Of a stretch of 64,000 bases of DNA, positions 45,898 to 55,671 are shown one piece after another. Below the pieces are notes generated by a model. That model saw nothing but the letters and a program-made list of their open reading frames with translations, was not told the origin of the DNA and did no database searches. Position numbers and translations under genes: made by a program. Each line of letters starts with the position of its first letter. Positions within the stretch are counted from its first letter, which is position 1. Source of the stretch: Anisakis pegreffii (lineage: Eukaryota > Nematoda > Chromadorea > Rhabditida > Anisakidae); contig JAPYMA010000173.1 in NCBI GenBank assembly GCA_035041965.1, forward strand, positions 62,001 to 126,000, given 5' to 3'.

Positions 45898-45975
45898 ATG
45901 TCCTGGTGTAACGCTCGGCTTTGAGGATCCGATCTGTTCCCAAGGCCTGGGCTCGATTCCGCGTCGATCCAAAGT
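45898..45975 (+). repeat. tRNA-derived sequence (SINE-like head)
   Basis: TGGTGTAACGCTCGG resembles a tRNA A box and GGCTCGATTCC, about 50 bp on, a B box. The T stem does not pair well and no clean acceptor stem closes, so this is probably not a functional tRNA but a tRNA-derived SINE head or pseudogene. An A-rich tract follows at about 46000-46025. Confidence 0.4.
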
Positions 45976-46289
45976 CTTTGACGAATTCGATACCATTGCT
46001 AAAAGAAATAAAGAAAAATCAAAAATGAAGGGGCTCAGTTGCAATAAATTTTTCTCCGATTTTTCCGTGATGTAGCTAGCTTTATGTTACAGCATAACAA
46101 AGATTATGAGTTAAATCTTGAACAAACGGTCTAGGTTATGCTAATTCAATTTCGGTCCCTTGGTAAGAGATAAGATTTTTGTTCGAATAACGAAAGGAAC
46201 GCACTCAACGGGACAATTAATGTGGAAGATAGCATGCAGAAGGAAAGACTACGTCAACATGGCAGATATTTGCTCAGCAAAGTGATGGG

Positions 46290-46586
46290 ATGATACATTG
46301 GATCTCTGACAATCTATTACCTCGAAACGACAAATCCGAAAAAAATCAGCGATCTGACTCATTAACCGTGAAATTTACTGTCAAAAATTCTTCTTTGGCG
46401 CCAAAGGAATCAACTCGTCCAGTTCAAACGCACAGTTCAAAAACATCACGGCACGACATGGAGGAACTGAGAGAAGAAAACATCAACCATCATCTGTTAA
46501 TCTCCCGGAATCTCCTGACATCCTTGAATTCCCTTGCGGGGACTTTTCACCTACTTTTCCTCCGTGAGATTCATTGCGTTAGATAG
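46290..46586 (+). CDS. Candidate exon or small gene, unknown product
   Basis: ATG-to-TAG plus frame of 98 codons. The middle is hydrophilic (VKNSSLAPKESTRPVQTHSS, HDMEELREENINHHL), with a Leu-rich end (NLLTSLNSLAGTFHLLFLRE). No family is recognised and there is no clear promoter. Confidence 0.35.
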   Translation: MIHWISDNLLPRNDKSEKNQRSDSLTVKFTVKNSSLAPKESTRPVQTHSSKTSRHDMEELREENINHHLLISRNLLTSLNSLAGTFHLLFLREIHCVR

Positions 46587-46857
46587 GTAACAAATGGCAA
46601 GAGTGGCCTATGATGTTACGGAAGCAATTCATATTTTTTAAGATGGCTCTTCTCACAGGAATCCATCGGACTCAAAGATTACTTAAAAAATGACGAGCCG
46701 TGATCAGTCTTTGGGATAGCCATAGGTTTCATTGGATTTCACAAATTCATCACACCGTTCTTAATTTCAGATGGCCCTTCACTATCATAAAATCTTTTTA
46801 CAGAAGATATGATGATGAACCTATCTCGCCGAAGTACTTTTCTCACTCGATGCCGAC

Positions 46858-46936
46858 AGAAAACAGAATAATTCTGTTGTAAACAGAATAATTCTGTTTA
46901 GAATAATTCTTAATCCGAAGTAAACAGAATAATTCT
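46858..46936. repeat. Clustered palindrome AACAGAATAATTCTGTT
   Basis: The 17-bp near-perfect palindrome, or one of its halves, occurs four times in 80 bp (about 46862, 46881, 46900 and 46923). Confidence 0.7.
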
Positions 46937-47066
46937 CACGTCAGTGAAACGTCCAACGACTTCCACAATGAAACCAATGTGTGATAGAGAGATGAAACCA
47001 ATTGGTAGTTGCAGTCCTCATATCATATATTACATATAATGCATTCACAACTATTGGAATTCTCTT

Positions 47067-47343
47067 TAGTGTTCGTCGGGGAGCAATTTTTTGCACGGGG
47101 GTCCCGCGGGAGTAATTGACGAGGGGGTCCCCGCGAAAAGTCGGGAGTAAATTGCGGGGGAGGTCCCCGCGGGAGAAATTGACGGGGGTCCCCGCGAAAA
47201 AGTCGGGGAGCAAATTGCGCGGGGGGGACCCCGTCGGGGAATGACCGCTCCCCGTGTTCCCCGACAGGGAGGACGGGGAGCATTTCAGCTTAATTTTTTA
47301 AACAAAATTTCAATTTTTTAAAGATTTTTCTTCTTTTTTAAGT
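47067..47343 (-). mobile_element. GC-rich Helitron-like element, copy 3
   Basis: Read on the minus strand it runs from the AAGAAGAAAAATCTTT lead through GCTGAAATGCTCCCCG to CCCCGACGAACACTAA at about 47067. The GC-rich body contains three tandem copies of a roughly 40-bp unit around GGTCCCCGCGAAAA and AGTCGGGGAGCAAATTG. It is about 17 bp from copy 4 and in opposite orientation. Confidence 0.55.
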
Positions 47344-47360
47344 CGTTCTCTTTCAAGTGC

Positions 47361-47682
47361 ACCTTATACTCACATTTCAAAACAAAAAACAAGACAATAT
47401 TGAAAGTGTTGCGGCCGTCTTCCACCATTTTCAGCTAAATGTTCGCGATATTCGGGAAGGTTCGCACTCCCCGTCCTCCCCGTCGGGGAGCGAAATTGGA
47501 CGAGGGGGGTCCCCGCGAAAAAGTCGGGGAGCAAATTGCGCGGGGGAGGTCCCCGCGGGGAGTAAATTGGACGGGATGGGTCCCCGCAAAAATGTCGGGG
47601 AGCAAATTGCGCGGGCGGGAGCGCTCCCCGCGTTCCCCGCCGGGGTCCCCGACGGGGACCCCGTTCCCCGACGAACACTAAT
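47361..47682 (+). mobile_element. GC-rich Helitron-like element, copy 4
   Basis: From ACCTTATACTCACATTTC through an AT-rich lead to a GC-rich body with tandem GTCGGGGAGCAAATTGCG units, a strong hairpin (GGGGTCCCCGACGGGGACCCC) and the end CGACGAACACTAA|T. A hairpin just before CTAA, with T following, is what a Helitron insertion would show. No Rep/helicase coding sequence is present. Confidence 0.55.
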
Positions 47683-47815
47683 TCTCTCAAAAAATCCTCA
47701 GGTATTTGTAACTGCCTCTTCTAAATGAGTTGTTTTCATAGGGATGAAATTCCTCCGTGAGAGAAAATTTGAGTGGAGGTGGGAGAATATGACGGTAACA
47801 AAATAAAACTCACTG

Positions 47816-48154
47816 GTGAACTTTCTTGACACAACTCTTCCATTGCTGCCTAATGATACTTTTCAAAATGCTTATTTGATTACTCTAGGCATAACTAGGA
47901 ATAAATCACTGACGACTTGCTGGCAGCAAACTTCTTCCACAATGGATCAGTTTTATGATTTTCTTCTGATCAAGTATCAAGATGTAACAGGATGCCAAAG
48001 AACGGAGAGTGGAGTTCTAGTGAAGTACACTAAGTTGTGCTCAAAAAATGTTATGACGGTCTGCCACACGGCCAAAGGGAGGCACGAATCTCAAGAGCGT
48101 GAGAATCACTCGTATAAATCATCAATTAAAAAACAATTGAAACGTATCTTATAG
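47816..48154 (+). CDS. Candidate coding segment, unknown product
   Basis: Plus frame of 112 codons (alternative start), with NDTFQNAYLITLGITRNKSL, DQFYDFLLIKYQDVTGCQRT and a basic end (SSIKKQLKRIL), stop at 48152. Composition is protein-like with five Cys. No introns are needed, no family is recognised. Confidence 0.35.
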   Translation: MNFLDTTLPLLPNDTFQNAYLITLGITRNKSLTTCWQQTSSTMDQFYDFLLIKYQDVTGCQRTESGVLVKYTKLCSKNVMTVCHTAKGRHESQERENHSYKSSIKKQLKRIL

Positions 48155-49686
48155 CAATGAAAGTCAACGCTTTCGTAAAACAATAATGCACAATGCATAT
48201 TCTCAATTACAAATATTCTGTTAAAAAATTCTGTGGTCGCAAAAATTGCTGAACCTTGAACGTGTCATGAAACAATCTGTCGTTGCATGTTGGCTTGCAT
48301 GAAACCATTTGAAGGATGATATCGAGATAAATTGATGATCTCTTGCTTATTGTTTACGGTTTCTTGTATGTCTCTCTATAATGCTTTGCATATCGTGTGT
48401 TCTCTGACCATCATTGGCAACTTGTGATCATTGTTTTGTAATCGGCTAATCCAAATGACTATATAAGTAACTCAGTGTAGTTAGTCAGTGTCTGGGTGTA
48501 CCAGTGTCAGTCAGTGTGTTGTCAGCGTAGTCAGTGTTGTCACTTGCAGTTATTGTAGTATTGTACTCGCCATCGTCGGCATCTTACGCAATCGTCAGTT
48601 GTTTCATCACTCTACTCAATCATCATTATCGTTCTTATTTATTTTTGTGGATAAAATATATTATTAATTGTCGTCTTCACAACAGTAACAAAAGCTAACA
48701 TAACAAACACCAATATTATTGTTACTGTGCTGGAAAGCACAATGATGAATAATGATAGTATTTGCAGATCAGCATATGTCTCACAGACTGCTATGTAACA
48801 GGCAACAGCCCACATCGTTTCAGAAGGAGATTCAATCAGAATTTCATTATTTTCCAACAATATAATTAACATTGTGGATAGAAATCATTCATTGCTGAAC
48901 TGCAAATGCCGCTTGCAGGAAAAGTGGCTTTATAGAGTGATTAGGTATATCGCCATGAGGTCTCTTCACTTGCATTCATTGAATTACTCAATTTTCGCCC
49001 GATAGCAATTCACAACATCAAAAATTTCCAGTTTTGCAGGGGCCAATAAGTTGCAAAAATAATAATTTAATTTGTATGCAGAATGTTCTCCCTGCTAATT
49101 ACTGGAAAACCAGGTTCTCATGCCGTCAAGATTGGAACAATGAAACGGAAGGATGTTGACGAATGCAGTAAAATAAAACTCATGAGATCATGAAATATCA
49201 CGCATTAATATAACCAGAACCTAAGAACACACAAGCCCAACTTAGGGACAAATAGAATCGGGCATATTTATCCATACCTTGGAGTGGTGTCTCTTGGTTG
49301 CAGTGAAAAGTATTGGTAAGTTTTCCAATTACTGCGCATAATGAGATTTTCGCTTAATTTAGTTTTTAGGCGCTTGTTGAATCTCAAAATCCTTAATATT
49401 TCGGATTTATCTTCATCAACTGATGAACTTTTACTTATTTCTTAATTAGCGCCTTCATGAATGGGTTGCTTTTCTGTTCATTTCGGAGATAATTTTGCGA
49501 ATTTTCATTGCTGAGAACTTTTTTTGTACTGCCTTTCGCTGTTAATTGTTGCATTTCATATTGTTTTTGGAATTGATGGATAAACTTCTGAAAACACTTG
49601 CCTCATTTTAGAAAATTAATTTCTTTCACGCCACCAAGGAATTTCCGCACTGGTTTTCCATTTCCTCCTGACATTATGTGTGGAAG
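48155..49686. other. Mostly non-coding; isolated promoter-like motif
   Basis: A TATATAAG motif at about 48461 is followed by 180 bp without any ATG and with repeated CAGTGT/GTCAGT words, which looks like a promoter plus a 5' leader, but I find no coding exon for it on the plus strand. A minus-strand frame at 48639-48872 contains a hydrophobic span (VLSSTVTIILVFVMLAFVTV) of uncertain reality. Confidence 0.3.
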
Positions 49687-50337
49687 CGTTACCGGACAAT
49701 TTGCTTAAAGACGTTTTGCCTAAGGACAATTTGCCTAAAGACACACTGCCTAACGGACAGTTTGCCTAACGGACACTTAGCCTAATGGAGTTTGCCTAAT
49801 GGCAATTTTGCATAATGCCATTTTGCCTATTGGACGTGCGAGACTGTTAGACGCACCCATTCAGAGCATGTTTGGAATGTTCTGAATGGGTGCGTTTATT
49901 AATAAGTAACTTATTAATAAAATCTTTTATTCTTATGGAGAATGTGTTGTGTATGAATCTAAACAAAGTTCGTTGAAGGAGACTGGTGAAGCAAGCTGTC
50001 CATCATCGGTGATGCAGACGAACTAGACGCGCTTTTGCTCTCGGTAACTTCATTGGTCAAAACTTGACTTTGATTGAAGCCATCAAAATCACCAACCACC
50101 AACGTTGATATGTACAGGTGTTTTAATAATAGCCACGAGATGAACATTCCAAACATGTTCTAAACGGGTGCGTCTAACAATCTCGCACGGCCATTAGGCA
50201 AAATGACATTAGGCAAACTCCATTAGGCGATGTGTCCGGTATGTAAACTATCCGTTAGGCAAACTGTCCGTCAGGCAATGTGTCTTTGGTCAACCTGTCC
50301 TTCGGCAAAACGTCTTTAAGCAAACTGTTCGGGTACC
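49687..50337. mobile_element. Mutator-like foldback element, copy 3 (long form with core ORF)
   Basis: A 651-bp element with inverted arms of roughly 195 bp each: outer GACAATTTGCTTAAAGACG units, GCCTAA repeats, then GTGCGAGACTGTTAGACGCA on the left mirrored on the right. It is flanked by a perfect 9-bp duplication, GTGTGGAAG (49678-49686 and 50338-50346). The core, about 49886-50150, holds a minus-strand open frame (49959-50156). Long inverted ends and a 9-bp duplication point to a non-autonomous Mutator-like element. Confidence 0.75.
49959..50156 (-). CDS. Open frame in the core of the foldback element
   Basis: The frame of 65 codons starts in the inverted arm and reads HLYISTLVVGDFDGFNQSQV, then a Ser-rich stretch ending PMMDSLLHQSPSTNFV and a stop. 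The composition of the core part looks like host protein rather than transposase, so it may be a captured gene fragment. No splice sites or promoter are evident; expression is doubtful. Confidence 0.3.
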   Translation of the reverse strand: MFGMFISWLLLKHLYISTLVVGDFDGFNQSQVLTNEVTESKSASSSSASPMMDSLLHQSPSTNFV

Positions 50338-50399
50338 GTGTGGAAGTAGCGTGTTTTTACAGAGGGAGAGAGGAGGGGGTAATGACGACCTGTCAGACT

Positions 50400-50585
50400 C
50401 AGTGATGTCCCTATTCCAGTTAAACTGTTCAACTCCTGTTGCAATCTTGTTCTATTCCAAGGAATAGAGTAGGACAGTTCGCGAATGAGGAACGCACAGA
50501 ATAGGATAGAATAGAATAGAGCCGTTTTTTTAGCCCAAAAACAGAATAGAACAGTTTTCAAAAACGTGGAATAGAGACATTACTA
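50400..50585. mobile_element. hAT-type MITE (186 bp)
   Basis: The left end CAGTGATGTCCCTATTCC and the reverse complement of the right end, TAGTAATGTCTCTATTCC, agree at 15 of 18 positions and fit YARNG. Flanks GTCAGACT (50392-50399) and GTGAGACT (50586-50593) form an 8-bp duplication with one mismatch. Internally there are GAATAGA-type repeats. No coding capacity. Confidence 0.7.
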
Positions 50586-50593
50586 GTGAGACT

Positions 50594-51633
50594 ATCGAAC
50601 TGGAATATGGAGCAGGTGAGAACTATTGGGCTGATGAAATCAAGATCTTCAGAGTTACCAATTCACTAACGAAGTTACAGCTGCTTCCATTGTTGTTACC
50701 GGAAGTATTTCCAAAATATACAGATTGCCAAGTTAAGTGAGAGTGTCAGACGTAATTGAGAAACATTGTTCTGCATGTTTCTCAATGAACTGTAGTCTTG
50801 GAAGAGCACTTCGAAAGGAAAAAATTAAGTGAATTGCGAGAATTTCAAAGGAACCGTTCAAAAAAATGCAACAGAAAACCGCATTCCTCTCATCACTTTT
50901 TAGTTGCCACTGAAAAATTTTTTGAAACTGATTTGACTTTGATCAGTGAGCTCCTGTGATTTCACAATGATTGCCGCCATTATTCAGTTCAGGATTATTT
51001 CTTGAATTGATTTTTCACGGCACCCAATAAGTATGGAATACACTCATGTTATTCTGTGATGATGTAAGATTTTCGGTATACCGAGAATAGACTTCTCAAT
51101 GACTTCAGTGATAATCGACACACTATAGCACATTAGATATGTAGTTTGGTTTTAATAGTATGGTGCAGGGAAATTCAGGGATCGGGGAATTTCGAAAATT
51201 ATCCCCGAAAATCCCTAATTTTCTACGTCCCCGACTTCTTTCCGTCTCCGCACCACACTATTTTCTATTACGTTTATCAAGTGCTGCTCACTTGATGGAC
51301 AGTCAACATGTTCGATGGGAAATATTGTAATTTTGGGAGGTTTTCCCCTTCATAGCCAATGACACAATTTATCTACCAATAGCATTTTTCGGTCATTCAT
51401 TGACTATGAGGAATGCACGCATACCGAAAATTAATACAATGTCCATTTTCGAGTGAACGTACCTCCCTCAGAAATCAATTCCCTCAGAGGCAAGACTATA
51501 CGTCACCTTTTACGATTAAGTGCAATATAGGGTAGGATAGCCGTGCATTCTACTGGCTCAGAATAGGGACGGTGCAGTTATTTTTAATGTACAGTTTGAG
51601 CCTGAAATACACATAAGCGTGCAGAGAACGGCG
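50594..51633. other. Intergenic, one MITE
   Basis: Apart from the inverted-repeat element at 51156-51274 I see no exon on either strand. Confidence 0.4.
51156..51274. mobile_element. GC-rich inverted-repeat MITE, copy 2
   Basis: TAGTATGGTGCAGGGA on the left matches the inverse of TCTCCGCACCACACTA on the right. The interior carries GGGGAATTTCG...CGAAAATCCC. It is the same family as 23784-23857. The YARNG-like TAGTR ends hint at hAT, but no clear target duplication remains. Confidence 0.5.
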
Positions 51634-51861
51634 CTACAGATGTGTATTGCAATGCTTCACGCAAAATTTGTGGACGTACATTGCCTGATCAGGCTCGTTC
51701 TGCAGACGTGTTGGTACTGTGCAAACTGAATCTGTTGTTTCTCTGAGGAACAGTCCAGTGTGCAAATCATAAATCCGTTTGTGGCGCATATCCGGCCTCA
51801 AAATCCAGCGAATCTCATCGAAAGCCTCGAATAATCGAATGGACCAAGTGCGTTGGAACAT
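51634..51861 (-). CDS. Candidate exon, unknown product
   Basis: Minus frame from ATG 51861 to TAG: WSIRLFEAFDEIRWILRPDM, then LRETTDSVCTVPTRLQNEPD and KFCVKHCNTHL. Charged and aromatic-rich, coding-like, with Cys near the end. A donor could lie at GTACGT near 51685. No family recognised. Confidence 0.4.
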   Translation of the reverse strand: MFQRTWSIRLFEAFDEIRWILRPDMRHKRIYDLHTGLFLRETTDSVCTVPTRLQNEPDQAMYVHKFCVKHCNTHL

Positions 51862-53768
51862 CTCCTAGTGTTTGCGTTGTCTTTCTGTCTGCTATCACGA
51901 ATGCAATGATCAAGAACGTGCACATATCAAGATGCAAGTTTTTTCTACTGTGAAATGATGCTGACAAATAGTAAATTTACGATTCAAGGTCTCTTGTAAT
52001 TCTCTTGGAATTACGTTGCCTCTGAAATTCAGCATCACTTGTCATCAATCTCAACTATGTTTACTGATATTTCAACGACTTGCTGCTTTTATGGCCTTGA
52101 CAAATCGGTAAACCAATATTTGGCCTTTTAATTACACTGCAAATTGGAAACAGTTGTATCTCCGCTCCCCACATAAATATTCCGGCTTCAACCGAACGTT
52201 TTTCATTGATATGAAAAACCGCTGATGAGTTGAAAAATTAAAAGTATTTCCACACACATTCGCCTTGAATTTTCTATCAAACATTCTTGTTCAATTGAAA
52301 GAAAAAATGAGAAAAAGATGTAATTGGAATTGAGTGTTCTGAAGACGTGAGTTGCTTAAATCCAGCGCGATTCTTTATCTGCCTCGTTGTGAAACTGGTT
52401 CGAAAAAAAGCAAGTTCATAAAATTTCATAAAAATTGAAAGAGAAATGATTGTTCAATGTAATCGTTGAATTGGTTATTCGGTGATGCCAGCCGTGAGCT
52501 GTTAAGCAAACGCAGTGATTATATTTTAAGGAATTTTGGTTGATGATTTCCTTAGCGTTTGGGCATGAAAAGTGTTTTTTGTTAACAGACTGATCGTGAC
52601 GTTAACAAATGAACACAATCAGCATCAAGAGATGATCTGATTCAATCAAATTGCGTAACTGATCTGTGAACACCACGATGAATGAGATGCTTGCCTTCAC
52701 CATTACTATGCATTCCAGCTTCATCTTGCACATTCTGTAAACAGTTCAGAATCTTGCGATACGAATATAATTTATGGATTCAAACCTAGAATGGAGTCCG
52801 GTTGGTAGAATGGATTCAAACGCTGATGTAAGTGTTCAAGTGTTAGGGAAGATGATTGTCGGAATTTGGTTTCTAGCAATGCTGAATGGTGAAAAACTGC
52901 TGGTGGCATCAGCCACAATTGATTTTGCTTTTCTGGAGTTGTTTTCACAAGATCATTTTTTTTTCACAGACAAAGAATGCAATGATAAAGAATGCGCTAT
53001 AAATCAACCAGTTCGATCAACGGGGAATAATTTCAGTTGGGTGCGGTTTTTTTTTGAATTCTTCTCATGAAGCGAAGTGAAAAGAGCTCGTTTTGAAGAA
53101 CATGCGCTATTAATTTTAGCATGTGTAAGAGATTCATGCTATGTTGATGGAACGCAGGTTTATCCAGCACAAATTACAACAAAATAATCGTAATAATTCA
53201 CAAGTCGTAAGTGAATAAATAATCTTTCCTCTCATTTGATTCCACAAAAACAGCATATCGATGCAATTATATTATTTGTTAGTGAGCTCACTAACACGCA
53301 ATTTGAGAACAGATTCAAATTATCAAGGTGTGATTGTTTGCAGACAAAAACCTACTTACTCATAAGTAAAAGAATGGGTGTTTTTGCCTTCTGTCGCACG
53401 CCAAAGTTGAATTATTGGGCAGAAAACTGACTGCATTGCTCTACAGGAACCGAGAATCAATCAAGTGTTTCTCACCTTTCAATCAAATAATTTGAAGCAA
53501 TAACTACACAATAAACGCTAGAAATTTCATCGAAATGGTCTGAATTTTATCCGATCTGAAAAATAGCACCGACGAGCATCACGAATTGCAATTGGAGACA
53601 AACAGAACCGGTAATGACTTTAATGAAACAAGATTAAACTTTTGAGAAAAAATGATTGGTTGAATGTCACTCCGCTAACATCTGAAACGGTTATTCATCG
53701 AACTGGATTCTGAGCAGTAATCGTTTCTTTTCCTTTCGTCGAATTAAAAATCCACCTCTGAATCAGTC
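51862..53768. other. Intergenic, nothing firm
   Basis: Open plus frames at 52774-53070 and 53236-53430 lack splice support and show no domain. The rest is AT-rich. Confidence 0.35.
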
Positions 53769-53776
53769 TATATAAA
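53769..53776 (+). promoter_or_regulatory. TATA box of the distal first exon
   Basis: TATATAAA, 83 bp before the ATG at 53859, with the same spacing as the other family promoters. Confidence 0.55.
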
Positions 53777-53858
53777 CACCAACCACAAATTCAAGTCATC
53801 ATTTGCAACTTTCGTTTTCCTCCATTCCAAATTCGCTCGTCTATCTTCAATCGTCAGT

Positions 53859-53873
53859 ATGATGCCCTCAATG
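53859..53873 (+). CDS. Orphan or alternative first exon of the Cys/Gly-rich family
   Basis: ATG ATG CCC TCA ATG followed by a consensus donor GTGAGT, 83 bp after a TATA box: exactly the first-exon design of members A-E, ending in phase 0. I find no matching second exon before the next first exon at 55672. It could splice to exon 2 of member E (56937) as an alternative promoter, or be what is left of a lost paralogue. Confidence 0.5.
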
Positions 53874-54279
53874 GTGAGTCTTCATTTCTTGTCCCAGAAA
53901 AACTAATCACTTGCCATCACTGGCACATTTCACTACTGCCATTTCCTGGCCATTAAATCTTCATATAGTTTCCTGAGTTTGATTCCTAAGCCGTTGATAT
54001 TTCAACGTCCATTTTCAAGCATGTTTCAAGCTCAACGTCATGCTCGATTTTAGTCATGCTCTTTCCTCGATCTCAATAGCTTGAAAATGTCTGAAACTAA
54101 GAATGTGGTGAACTCAAGTGAGAATCTATTGCACATTAGTCCAAAATACTCTTACATTTATCTATTTCGGATTTCAAAACGTGACTGAGGCGTTCGATCA
54201 TCTGCACTGCAATTCTTGCTTTTCGAAAAATACATGCGGAAAACATTAAGGGAGGAATTCAAGGAAATAATCTTCTTGA

Positions 54280-54888
54280 ATGATAGTTACCTTTGGGATG
54301 TGCTGGTTTTGTGAATTTGAAATACCAACAGCAAGTCATCTCGTCCTAAGAAAGTTATTCAAAAATATTAATAGACCGAACGGGAAACGTTTCTCGCTCA
54401 TCGAGCACATGTTACAATCAAAAGTGCTTGTTTGTCATCAGATCGCCCGGAACCATATGAAATTCCTTGAACTCTTTCAGAACAAATTAGATTTGTTTAG
54501 AAATAATTTTGTTGATGGGTACTTTACTGGTGCTTATTGGAAGAATCTAATGCACTTAATGTCTGCTGATCACTTCACGATTGCATGCGATTGGTTGATG
54601 AAAATTACTGGAACAGCCAGCACCCAGTTGTTTTTGCCACAGAAAAATCTTCATAATATGGTTTACGATTACCCACTTTTCACATCTCTTAGACGTGGAC
54701 ATTGTCAAAGAGACCTCACCATCATCAAGTATGCGATTACATTGCGGAGAAGTAACCCTTCAGACCAATGGCCCAGCGATGTCAATTCCACTTGTTCTTT
54801 TGCTGGGTTCGGTTGGAATCGAAAGCTACCTTTGGGAATGAGACTGCATTATTCAAATGAAAACAATTCCTTGAATGCTCTGAAGTAG
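54280..54888 (+). CDS. Intronless 202-codon ORF, unknown product
   Basis: This is the longest open frame in the window, ATG 54280 to TAG 54886, directly preceded by an in-frame TGA. Chance openness over 202 codons in DNA this AT-rich is unlikely. The protein has mixed composition with six Trp and no signal peptide. Helical-looking segments include LVLRKLFKNINRPNGKRFSL, FLELFQNKLDLFRNNFVDGY and HFTIACDWLMKITGTAST; it ends in a hydrophilic Ser/Asn-rich tail. I recognise no domain. It lies between the two putative promoters of member E, hence possibly nested in an intron. Confidence 0.6.
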   Translation: MIVTFGMCWFCEFEIPTASHLVLRKLFKNINRPNGKRFSLIEHMLQSKVLVCHQIARNHMKFLELFQNKLDLFRNNFVDGYFTGAYWKNLMHLMSADHFTIACDWLMKITGTASTQLFLPQKNLHNMVYDYPLFTSLRRGHCQRDLTIIKYAITLRRSNPSDQWPSDVNSTCSFAGFGWNRKLPLGMRLHYSNENNSLNALK

Positions 54889-55583
54889 TCTTACAGTGCA
54901 TTTTCAACAATTCCTGAAAAAGAACAGGAGTTTGTTGAATTTAGGCGTTGCTTGTTGGACTTGACAGAAATTCAGTGTATTTTGTTGATTCACTTTAGGC
55001 GACCATTAATCACTGTCGTTTAAGGAAACTGCTAAAGAAATGAGAAACGTGAACATAAATCACAAATGCTTCAATAGCTTTCATAGTTTTTAGTGAACGC
55101 TCACATCTAATTTGATCAACTCGCCAACAGTATTCGATTGAGAAATTCAATTCTAATCAGAATTTGATCAAAGATCCTTCAACAACATTTCTTTCTGTAG
55201 TTAGGTGTGCTCGTTCAATCAAACTAGTCTACATGAGCACTGATAGTGGAGTGATGGAATGTTTTTGCAAAAGTTGAGTAGTAAGAAAAAATCACGCTTT
55301 AAAATGATTCGAATGGAAGTTTCCTTCTTAATTTGATGAAAATCTGAAGTTGATTTGAAAATGACATCCCAAAAAAAGACACCGTAGTGATGGAGTGCGA
55401 TGAATGAATACGAGCAATGAAACAAACGAATAGCGAATGATCTCATGAGACTCTCTCAAGTCTTCAGGATGACAGACTGTCGTATGCGCATGCACAGACA
55501 GGACACTCCCACCTACTTGAAGTATTATGAATGGACATAGTATTCCTAGTTTTGGACCTGTTGTTTTCTGGGTTTTACTCCCG

Positions 55584-55591
55584 TATAAATA
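55584..55591 (+). promoter_or_regulatory. TATA box of family member E
   Basis: TATAAATA, 81 bp before the ATG at 55672. Confidence 0.6.
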
Positions 55592-55671
55592 GCTGCTAAA
55601 CCGAAACATTCTCTTATTCATTTCATTCATTTTGTGGCAGTGTTCTCAGTACTCTTCTACGTCCTCCAATC

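Noticed and set aside
45898..45975. Functional tRNA gene
   Set aside because: A- and B-box-like words are present, but the T stem and acceptor stem do not pair, so I call it tRNA-derived only.
44482..47728. Pro/Arg/Gly-rich open frames on both strands across the GC-rich elements
   Set aside because: They follow the CCCCG/CGGGG repeat composition, occur in all frames and differ between copies.
55328..55630. 100-codon minus frame upstream of member E
   Set aside because: It covers the promoter of member E, has no splice context, and looks fortuitous.
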